A stretch of DNA of 12,171 nucleotides from Oscillospiraceae bacterium (GTDB taxonomy: Bacteria; Bacillota; Clostridia; Oscillospirales; Oscillospiraceae): positions 1 through 12,171 of the forward strand of contig JAKSQI010000035.1 of assembly GCA_024404215.1 (NCBI GenBank). Reading direction: 5' to 3'. The notes below the pieces were generated by a model. That model worked only from the letters and a program-made list of their open reading frames with translations, made no database searches and was not told the DNA's origin. The translations under genes and the position numbers were made by a program. Below, in pieces: positions 7,451 through 12,171 of the stretch; positions within the stretch are counted from its first letter, which is position 1, and each line of letters begins with the position of its first letter.

Positions 7451-8353
7451 GTGTATTATCACAGCTTTAACGAAGAAATGCGCCGCCGTTTTGGACGCAA
7501 AATGTATAAGGTTGCGCTAAACGGCGGCTTTACCTGCCCCAACCGAGACGGTACCCTGGGCAGCCGGGGCTGTCGCTTCTGTTCCGGCCGCGGTTCCGGT
7601 GACTTCACCTTTCAAGGCAAGAGTCTGCAGCAGCAGCTATCGGACGGCGCCGCTCTGATTGCCTCTAAAAACAAGGGTGGCGGCTTGATCGCCTACTTTC
7701 AAAGCTTCACCAATACCTTCGCCCCTGTTGAGCGACTGCGGGAAATCTACACCCCGGTATGGGAACACCCGGATGTGGAAGCTGTTGCCATTGCTACCCG
7801 CCCGGACTGCCTGCCGGAGGATACGATAGCTCTGCTGGCTGAGCTGAACCATTGGAAACCCCTTTGGGTTGAGCTGGGGCTGCAAACCATACATCCGGCC
7901 TCCACCGCGTACATCCGCCGTGGTTATGACCTATCGGTTTATGAGGATGCCGTCTGTCGGCTGAAGCAGGCCGGGCTGGAGGTTGTCACTCACATGATTT
8001 TGGGCCTACCCGGCGAAAGTGCCGAGGATATGAAGGCTACTGCCCGCTATATCGGGCAAATCGGTTCCAATGGTATCAAGCTTCAGCTGCTCCACGTCCT
8101 AAAGGGCACCGACCTAGCCGAGGATTATCAGGCAGGGTTGCTTTCCCCGCTGTCCCTGGATGCCTACGCCAACCTTCTGTGTGACTGTCTGGAGCTTCTT
8201 CCTCCGGATCTGGTTATTCATCGGCTCACCGGTGATGGACCCAAGAAGGATTTACTGGCCCCCCTTTGGAGCGCCGATAAAAAACGGGTATTAAACACCA
8301 TCAACCGTGTCTTTCAGCAGCGCAAGCTCTGTCAGGGCAGTGCCCTGACCTGA
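7451..8353 (+). CDS. YhcC/TIGR01212-family radical SAM protein
   Basis: 300 aa. It belongs to the radical SAM superfamily and binds [4Fe-4S] and S-adenosylmethionine. The cluster cysteines are C29, C41 and C44 in CPNRDGTLGSRGCRFC, with the wider C-x11-C-x2-C spacing characteristic of the E. coli YhcC/TIGR01212 group; usual members have CxxxCxxC. Also visible are LIAYFQSFTNTFAP (about 79-92), AIATRPDCLPED, LWVELGLQT and MILGLPGES (SAM-binding beta strands), and a C-terminal HRLTGDGP. The reaction is not established for this group; some members have been linked to tRNA or thiol chemistry, but I do not assert it. The GTG start is 8 nt after the icd stop, and the nearest AGGAG is 17 nt upstream, inside icd. 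This start keeps the family's YYHSF N-terminus. Translation probably depends on coupling to icd. Confidence 0.88.
   Translation: MYYHSFNEEMRRRFGRKMYKVALNGGFTCPNRDGTLGSRGCRFCSGRGSGDFTFQGKSLQQQLSDGAALIASKNKGGGLIAYFQSFTNTFAPVERLREIYTPVWEHPDVEAVAIATRPDCLPEDTIALLAELNHWKPLWVELGLQTIHPASTAYIRRGYDLSVYEDAVCRLKQAGLEVVTHMILGLPGESAEDMKATARYIGQIGSNGIKLQLLHVLKGTDLAEDYQAGLLSPLSLDAYANLLCDCLELLPPDLVIHRLTGDGPKKDLLAPLWSADKKRVLNTINRVFQQRKLCQGSALT
8331..8349 (+). repeat. 19-nt palindrome at the 3' end of the radical SAM gene
   Basis: GTCAGGGCA and TGCCCTGAC are perfect 9-nt inverted copies around a single central G, ending just before the stop codon at 8351-8353. The RNA hairpin would have about 7-8 bp with a small loop. 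Four Ts occur at 8357-8360, too far for a confident terminator. It may attenuate or process the transcript ahead of the transporter gene. Confidence 0.45.
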
Positions 8354-8391
8354 ACGTTTTATCCTGAAGCCCACACGGAAAGGAGCACACT

Positions 8392-9744
8392 ATGGTTCTA
8401 TCTGAATTAAAAAATCGGATTTTTTACGCCAAAACCCTGCATATCATGATTCCGGTTATGCTGCAGTCCTTAATCAGCGTTGGGATTAATTTCCTTGATA
8501 ACATCATGATTGGCACTTTGGGCGAAACAGCCATCTCAGGCGTTGCCCTGTCCGGCCAGTTTTTTGTCATCTTTCTCTTCATGTTCATGGGCATTGGCAG
8601 CGGTGCCAATGTTATAGCCAGCCAATACTGGGGAGCCGGCAAGAAGGAGGACATGAAAACCATTGCTGCCATTGTGCTCCGCATTGCCTTCGTGGTCAGT
8701 GCCATTTTTACACTAGCCACCGTCCTTTTCCCCGGTGGCATCCTGCGTATCTATACCAATAACGCTGCCATTATCACGGCTGGCAGCGGCTATCTCCGCC
8801 TTTTGGGCTGTACCTTCCTTTTTAATGGCCTCTGCACCACAGTTACAACACTGCTGCGCAGTACCGGCCATGTAAAAATCCCCCTTATCAGCTCCATCAT
8901 CGCCTTTGTCTTGAACCTGTTTTTCAACTGGGTTTTCATTTTCGGCAAGTTCGGCTTCCCCTGTCTGGGTGTGCTGGGCGCAGCAGTCGGTACCGTTATC
9001 GCTCGTCTCTTTGAGTTCTGCTTTATCTGCGGTTACTTTGTGTTCTTTGAAAAAAGCTTTGGTTATCGCTTTAGGCATGCATTTTTGACCGACGCCGGTT
9101 TGATTAAACAGTACCTAACCTTCAGCCTGCCCGTCATGATTTCCGACACGCTGCTGGGCATCGGCCTAAGCCTTACCGGCGTCATTGTAGGCCACATGAG
9201 TGAAGAGTTTATTACCGCCAATTCCATCGTTAACAGCGGCAACCAACTGCTGACCGTTGTGAACACCAGTATGGCTGCCGCCTCTGCCGTAGTTATCGGC
9301 AACACCATTGGCGAAGGCGACACGGACCGCGCCTATCGGGAAGGCATTGCCTATATTCTGCTCTCCATTCTCATGGGCGTGATTCTGTCAGCTCTGATAT
9401 TCCTTTTGAAGGGCACCTATATGACCTTCTATTCCGTATCGGAAACCACAAAATCCGTCTGCAACGAATTATTCCTATATCTGATTATCTTCTCCCCCAT
9501 GCAAATGCTTGCCTACTGCACCAGCAAGGGCATTCTCCGGGGCAGCGGTGACACCCGCTTTCTCATGGTTGCCGATATCATCCTGCTTTGGGTGGTTTCT
9601 CTCCCTCTGGGCTGGTTGGCTGGTTTTGTCTGGCATTTATCCCCCTTTTGGGTATGGTTCTTCCTCAAGCTGGAGTACTGCGGCAAAGGATTGCTTTGCC
9701 TTTGGCGCTTTCTCAGTAAAAAGGGCATTAAAACCGTTGCCTGA
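8392..9744 (+). CDS. MATE-family multidrug or metabolite efflux transporter
   Basis: 450 aa, the usual MATE length, with about 12 hydrophobic helices in two six-helix halves. It would be an inner-membrane antiporter coupling Na+ or H+ entry to export of organic cations or other small molecules. The first half starts with IPVMLQSLISVGINFLDNIM (20-39), IGTLGETAISGVALSGQ and IGSGANVIASQYWGAG (about 68-83), all typical of NorM/DinF-like MATE proteins. The second half repeats this with FSLPVMISDTLLGIGLS and NTSMAAASAVVIGNTIGEGD. GILRGSGDTRF near the C-terminus is the conserved 'G.LRG.GDT' motif. The start is ATG 8392 with AAGGAG 6 nt upstream. Substrate unknown. It is probably cotranscribed with the flanking genes (38 nt and 32 nt gaps). 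Confidence 0.93.
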   Translation: MVLSELKNRIFYAKTLHIMIPVMLQSLISVGINFLDNIMIGTLGETAISGVALSGQFFVIFLFMFMGIGSGANVIASQYWGAGKKEDMKTIAAIVLRIAFVVSAIFTLATVLFPGGILRIYTNNAAIITAGSGYLRLLGCTFLFNGLCTTVTTLLRSTGHVKIPLISSIIAFVLNLFFNWVFIFGKFGFPCLGVLGAAVGTVIARLFEFCFICGYFVFFEKSFGYRFRHAFLTDAGLIKQYLTFSLPVMISDTLLGIGLSLTGVIVGHMSEEFITANSIVNSGNQLLTVVNTSMAAASAVVIGNTIGEGDTDRAYREGIAYILLSILMGVILSALIFLLKGTYMTFYSVSETTKSVCNELFLYLIIFSPMQMLAYCTSKGILRGSGDTRFLMVADIILLWVVSLPLGWLAGFVWHLSPFWVWFFLKLEYCGKGLLCLWRFLSKKGIKTVA

Positions 9745-9776
9745 ACGAATTCATTTAACTGACAGGAGGTTCAACT

Positions 9777-10547
9777 ATGGCATTATTTGAAAAGAAAACC
9801 TGCGATATTTGCGGTGATAAGCTGGGCCTCACCGGCAAGAAAAAGGCAGCAGATGGCATTCTCTGCAAAGGCTGTGCCAGCCGTCTCTCCCCCTGGACCG
9901 GTGATATCAAGGAATATGACCTGCGTCAGCTGCGAAGCCAGCTGGTGGCCCGTGAGGCCAATCGTCAAGCCGTAGCCGATTTCACCCTAACCCGCAGCTA
10001 TGGGGATGTGGAGGAAATTCAGTTGGATGCCACTCGCAAGCAGTTCATGCTGGTTACCACAGATAATGTGACACTGGAGAATCCCGATGTATTCGATTTT
10101 GATGCTGTACTGGACTGCAGTTTGGAGATTACCGAGGACCGTATTGAGGATAAACAGAAGGACGAGAAGGGCAAGCTGGTCAGCTTTAATCCTCCCCGCT
10201 ATCATTTCCTCATGGATTTTATTCTTACCTTCAAGGTACAGCACCCCTGCTATGACACCATGACCCTGAAACTGAATCGGGAAAGCGTGAGTCTTCCCGG
10301 TGAGGGTGCCGGTGTTTCCGCCGCCGAGCGGGAAAAAAGCCCGGATTACCGTCGGTATTCCAATATGGCCGAAGAGATTCGCAATACTCTGCTCTTCCAT
10401 TCCGTCCCCCACTATGGAAGTTCCTCCACTCCCAGTCAGGCAGATTCCTGCACCCCAGCCGCTCCGGCCTTCTGCCCTTCCTGCGGCACTCCTTATGCAC
10501 CTGGCGCCACCGCCTTCTGCACCGAGTGCGGCACCAAGCTGAGTTAA
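9777..10547 (+). CDS. DUF4428 zinc-ribbon protein with a second C-terminal zinc ribbon
   Basis: 256 aa, soluble, function unknown. The N-terminal module has CDIC (9-12) and CKGC (30-33), with LGLTGKKKAADGILCKGC in between, as in DUF4428. The central part (about 60-200) has no motif I recognise beyond a mixed alpha/beta pattern and an acidic stretch around EDRIEDKQKDEKGK. The C-terminus is a separate double-CxxC ribbon, FCPSCGTPY and FCTECGTKLS (about 232-256), after a Ser/Pro/Ala-rich linker (about 210-231). Two zinc modules suggest protein or nucleic-acid contacts, but this is inference. The start has AGGAGG 7 nt upstream. It is last in the plus-strand operon, directly before a strong terminator. 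Confidence 0.85.
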   Translation: MALFEKKTCDICGDKLGLTGKKKAADGILCKGCASRLSPWTGDIKEYDLRQLRSQLVAREANRQAVADFTLTRSYGDVEEIQLDATRKQFMLVTTDNVTLENPDVFDFDAVLDCSLEITEDRIEDKQKDEKGKLVSFNPPRYHFLMDFILTFKVQHPCYDTMTLKLNRESVSLPGEGAGVSAAEREKSPDYRRYSNMAEEIRNTLLFHSVPHYGSSSTPSQADSCTPAAPAFCPSCGTPYAPGATAFCTECGTKLS

Positions 10548-10552
10548 CTATT

Positions 10553-10582
10553 ATGCCCCGGGTCTTGGAACCCGGGGCATTT
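10553..10582 (+). terminator. Intrinsic terminator of the rsmE-to-DUF4428 operon
   Basis: ATGCCCCGGGT (10553-10563) and ACCCGGGGCAT (10570-10580) form a perfect 11-bp GC-rich stem with a 6-nt loop. A short TTTGTGTG tail follows, 5 nt after the DUF4428 stop codon. Confidence 0.85.
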
Positions 10583-10587
10583 GTGTG

Positions 10588-10618
10588 AAAAAAGCCCCAC
10601 CGCTTTTGCGGTGGGGCT
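10588..10618 (-). terminator. Intrinsic terminator of tRNA-Arg
   Basis: On the minus strand, a perfect 11-bp stem (arms 10608-10618 and 10593-10603, TTTT/AAAA loop) is followed by six Ts (10593-10588). The stem begins at the last base of the tRNA CCA end, so transcription stops right after the tRNA. Confidence 0.9.
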
Positions 10619-10694
10619 GGTACGCCCGGTGCGATTCGAACGCATGACCTTCAGAGTCGGAGTCTGACACTCTATCCAGCTGAGCTACGGGCGC
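10618..10694 (-). tRNA. tRNA-Arg (anticodon CCG), CCA encoded
   Basis: The minus strand folds as a complete cloverleaf: acceptor GCGCCCG with CGGGCGT (G1.U72 wobble), D arm GCTC/GAGT, anticodon stem TCAGA/TCTGA with loop CTCCGAC giving anticodon CCG, and T arm with TTCGAAT loop. The 49-65 pair is an A-C mismatch. Discriminator A is followed by genomically encoded CCA (10620-10618). Anticodon CCG reads the arginine codon CGG, one of the less used arginine codons. Its own promoter and terminator flank it, so it is a single-gene transcription unit. Confidence 0.95.
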
Positions 10695-10713
10695 ATATGC
10701 TGATTGCTATGGT

Positions 10714-10742
10714 ATTATAGCAGACTTTCTGCAGAGTGTAAA
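10714..10742 (-). promoter_or_regulatory. Sigma-A promoter of tRNA-Arg
   Basis: On the minus strand, TTTACA (10742-10737) and a perfect TATAAT (10719-10714) are 17 nt apart, 19 nt before the first base of the mature tRNA. This is the best consensus promoter in the window. Confidence 0.88.
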
Positions 10743-10783
10743 GAAAAATATTGCATCCCGTCCTTGACCGGGACACAGCTGCT

Positions 10784-10817
10784 ACCGTGACCGGAAAGAA
10801 CCCCTTCCGGTCACGGT
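10784..10817. terminator. Strong hairpin downstream of the His-rich gene
   Basis: ACCGTGACCGGAA (10784-10796) and TTCCGGTCACGGT (10805-10817) form a perfect 13-bp stem with an 8-nt loop, 13 nt beyond the stop codon of the minus-strand His-rich protein gene. The T-rich tail (GTTTTGCTTTTTA) is on the plus-strand side. On the minus strand the stem is preceded by A-rich sequence and followed by no T-tract. It may end the GTPase operon, or act mainly against plus-strand read-through. Confidence 0.6.
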
Positions 10818-10830
10818 GTTTTGCTTTTTA

Positions 10831-11373
10831 TCATGCCGGAGGACAGGCTGCCTCCAGTGCCTTGCGTGCCAGCTGTTCAGCCTCTTCCTCGGAGAGGAAA
10901 AAAACGATAGCGGCCAGAACGATGTCAATCTGTTGCTCCGGCGCCGGCTTTATCATGACCTCTGTTTCGGTGACAGAAAACATCTCCGTTCCTGTGATTT
11001 TTGCAGAGGCCTTAATATGGCCAATCAGCCCTCCCCTTTCGGTAACCGCAGCAGCAAACTCCTTCAATCCCTCGGACAAGCTCCGGCGTATGGTCTCGTA
11101 ATCCCCAACCAAAGTCAAGCTGCCGGATACCACCTTGGCATCATCATGAAGCTTTACCTGCGTATAAACGATGCCCGGAAGCTTTTCTGTCTCGCAATGC
11201 TGCTCATGGCAGCTGCAGTTGGGGTCTGTGCACTCCTCATGGTCATGGTGGTGATGCACATGGCCGCAGGAACAGGCATCACCATGGGCATGATCATGGT
11301 GAGCGTGAGAATGGTGCTCATGGCCGCAGCTGCAGGCTATGTCATTCTCTTGTTGTGTATGCTGGTGACTCAC
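10831..11373 (-). CDS. His/Cys-rich metal-binding protein partnered with a G3E GTPase
   Basis: 180 aa from GTG 11373, whose GTG overlaps the TGA of the GTPase gene (GTGA, 4-nt overlap); a TTG start at 11394 adding seven residues is the alternative. Residues 1-60 hold 18 His and 8 Cys, including two related units beginning ACSCGHEHHSHAHHDHAH (13-30) and ACSCGHVHHHHDHEE (33-47), then CTDPNCSCHEQHC (48-60). This is a clear metal-binding or metal-storage region, suited to Zn, Ni or Co. The remainder (about 66-180) is a folded alpha/beta domain with no motif I recognise; it contains ETIRRSLSEGLKEFAAAV and ends in a helical segment FFLSEEEAEQLARKALEAA. Many COG0523 GTPases carry a His-rich linker plus C-terminal domain in one chain; here these parts seem to be on a separate protein. 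The metal is unknown. Confidence 0.85.
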   Translation of the reverse strand: MSHQHTQQENDIACSCGHEHHSHAHHDHAHGDACSCGHVHHHHDHEECTDPNCSCHEQHCETEKLPGIVYTQVKLHDDAKVVSGSLTLVGDYETIRRSLSEGLKEFAAAVTERGGLIGHIKASAKITGTEMFSVTETEVMIKPAPEQQIDIVLAAIVFFLSEEEAEQLARKALEAACPPA

Positions 11374-11969
11374 TCCCCCAGCACCCCCTTCCAAACGCTT
11401 TCATCCACAGGCCGAAGCCCGCTGATGTGATAAATGTTTGCTTTAGGCTCAAAGAAAAGGATATCAGAGTCCACGCCGGCCAAAGTATCCTCATCCACCA
11501 GGTCGGTTTTATTGACCAAAACTGCATCCGAGCCGCAGATTTGCCCCATAAGAAGGTTTTCCATGGGAATGCGCAATCTGCGCCAGCGGGAAGCATCTGC
11601 CAGAACCCCAATGCGAGCATCCAGCCCCAGCGAGTAGGCCATGTTTTCCTGAATGCGAACCGGGTAGGCCAGGCCCGTTGTTTCAATAACCAGCCACTCC
11701 GGGTCGTATTCCTTTTGAATGCGGCCGGCAGCTGTTACCATTTCACCGGAAACAGAGCAGCAGGCACAGCCGGCAAACAGATTAGTCACCTGAAAACCGC
11801 CGCCCCTCAGGAAGGCATCGTCTACCCCAACCTCACCGATTTCATTTTCCAGAATCATGACCTTGTTGGGATTATCCGTTTGGGAATGCTCTGCAATATA
11901 GCGGGCAAGCTGCAGCAGGCAAGTGGTTTTACCCGAGCCGAGAAAACCTCCGAAAATTAATACCTTCAT
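11370..11969 (-). CDS. Short G3E-family (CobW/COG0523, P47K) GTPase
   Basis: 199 aa. It is a P-loop GTPase of the G3E group, which delivers metals or helps mature metal- or cobalamin-dependent enzymes. Visible motifs: Walker A GGFLGSGKTT (7-16), the COG0523 metal motif CxCC as GCACC (C68, C70, C71), the Walker B/G3 region VIETTG (94-99), and the guanine specificity motif NKTD (153-156). It ends shortly after the GTPase fold and lacks the CobW C-terminal domain and His-rich linker of full-length members (300-400 aa). ATG 11969 has AGGAG 9 nt upstream. The stop overlaps the start of the His-rich gene by 4 nt, so the two products are probably made in fixed ratio and work together. Target enzyme and metal are not visible. 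Confidence 0.93.
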   Translation of the reverse strand: MKVLIFGGFLGSGKTTCLLQLARYIAEHSQTDNPNKVMILENEIGEVGVDDAFLRGGGFQVTNLFAGCACCSVSGEMVTAAGRIQKEYDPEWLVIETTGLAYPVRIQENMAYSLGLDARIGVLADASRWRRLRIPMENLLMGQICGSDAVLVNKTDLVDEDTLAGVDSDILFFEPKANIYHISGLRPVDESVWKGVLGE

Positions 11970-11995
11970 TGTGATACACTCCTGTTATTGAGATT

Positions 11996-12031
11996 GACCC
12001 TGCATGCCGACCTGAATCGGCATGCAGGGTC
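11996..12031. other. 15-bp perfect hairpin between the right-edge gene and the GTPase gene
   Basis: GACCCTGCATGCCGA (11996-12010) and TCGGCATGCAGGGTC (12017-12031) are perfect inverted copies around a 6-nt loop. It starts 8 nt after the stop of the upstream minus-strand gene. Neither side has a T-tract, so it is more likely an mRNA 3'-end stabiliser, processing site or partial terminator than a standard terminator. The rest of the 70-nt gap holds only the GTPase ribosome binding site. Confidence 0.7.
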
Positions 12032-12039
12032 AGATATAT

Positions 12040-12171
12040 TTACCGATAGAATGTACGGCTGAGCTCCTCAAAGGTCTCATCAATAACTGCATTTTTGTGT
12101 GCAATAATCGGGTCATTGGGATCAGCGCTGAAAATGCCTCCACACCACATAAAGTCCCCGTTAGGAGCCAG
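12040..12171 (-). CDS. C-terminal tail of an unidentified protein, N-terminus beyond window
   Basis: 43 codons and a TAA stop (12042-12040) are open on the minus strand to the right edge. Visible residues include LAPNGDFMWCGGIFSADPND followed by PIIAHKNAVIDETFEEL. No family can be named from so short a piece. The 'APNG...GIFSADPNDP..AH...VIDETFEE' pattern is vaguely like the tail of some uroporphyrinogen decarboxylase-like methyltransferases, but I cannot support that call. Codon use and the same-strand position 70 nt before the GTPase gene suggest a real gene, perhaps in the same transcription unit. Confidence 0.55.
   Translation of the reverse strand: MAPNGDFMWCGGIFSADPNDPIIAHKNAVIDETFEELSRTFYR

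Noticed and set aside
10618..10694. tRNA-Arg as an integration site for a mobile element
   Set aside because: No integrase gene and no repeated tRNA 3' fragment are visible within the window.
11220..11345. Tandem-like DNA repeat in the His-rich coding region considered as a CRISPR or minisatellite
   Set aside because: The similarity comes from repeated ACSCGH..H codons in a coding frame, with only two imperfect units and no spacers.
10816..11430. 204-codon plus-strand open frame, Met-rich with hydrophobic stretches
   Set aside because: The apparent membrane-like Met/Val/Ala runs are the complement of His and Cys codons of the metal-binding protein on the minus strand.

Overview
The window looks like the chromosome of an anaerobic low-to-mid-GC Gram-positive bacterium of class Clostridia (Bacillota). 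An Oscillospirales-like lineage is my guess, at low confidence. The reasons are strong AGGAGG-type ribosome binding sites, a eukaryotic-type NADP isocitrate dehydrogenase beside a divergent aconitase-family hydratase, a DUF4428 zinc-ribbon protein, a membrane-anchored M3 peptidase, and short G3E GTPases. The genes look like resident chromosome. I see no insertion sequence, phage gene, integrase or CRISPR array.

Left block, minus strand (1-2968). A promoter at 3004-3032 reads leftward into one operon: an exported, membrane-anchored M3-family zinc peptidase, a cysteine-rich DUF5714 protein, and a GNAT acetyltransferase cut by the left edge. The peptidase reading frame is broken by one in-frame TAA at 2255-2257. 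The signal peptide and N-terminal half lie upstream of the stop, and the HEFGH catalytic half with the C-terminal membrane anchor lies downstream in the same frame.

Centre block, plus strand (3120-10580). A divergent promoter at 3120-3148 precedes six closely spaced genes: rsmE (16S rRNA m3U1498 methyltransferase), an aconitase-superfamily hydratase, NADP-isocitrate dehydrogenase, a YhcC/TIGR01212 radical SAM protein, a MATE efflux transporter, and a DUF4428 double zinc-ribbon protein. Gaps are 8-52 nt, and the block ends at an 11-bp stem terminator (10553-10580). The hydratase and dehydrogenase together look like the citrate-to-2-oxoglutarate branch that feeds glutamate synthesis.

Right block, minus strand (10588-12171). 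It starts with the tail of an unidentified gene entering from the right edge. A 15-bp perfect hairpin follows, then a short G3E/COG0523 GTPase that overlaps by four bases a small protein with a His/Cys-rich metal-binding N-terminus. This pair resembles a metal-delivery GTPase split into two polypeptides. Beyond it lies a tRNA-Arg(CCG) gene with its own consensus promoter, encoded CCA and an immediately adjacent intrinsic terminator, facing the terminator of the centre block.

The observations most worth checking are the in-frame stop in the M3 peptidase, the split GTPase and His-rich protein pair, and the divergent aconitase next to isocitrate dehydrogenase.
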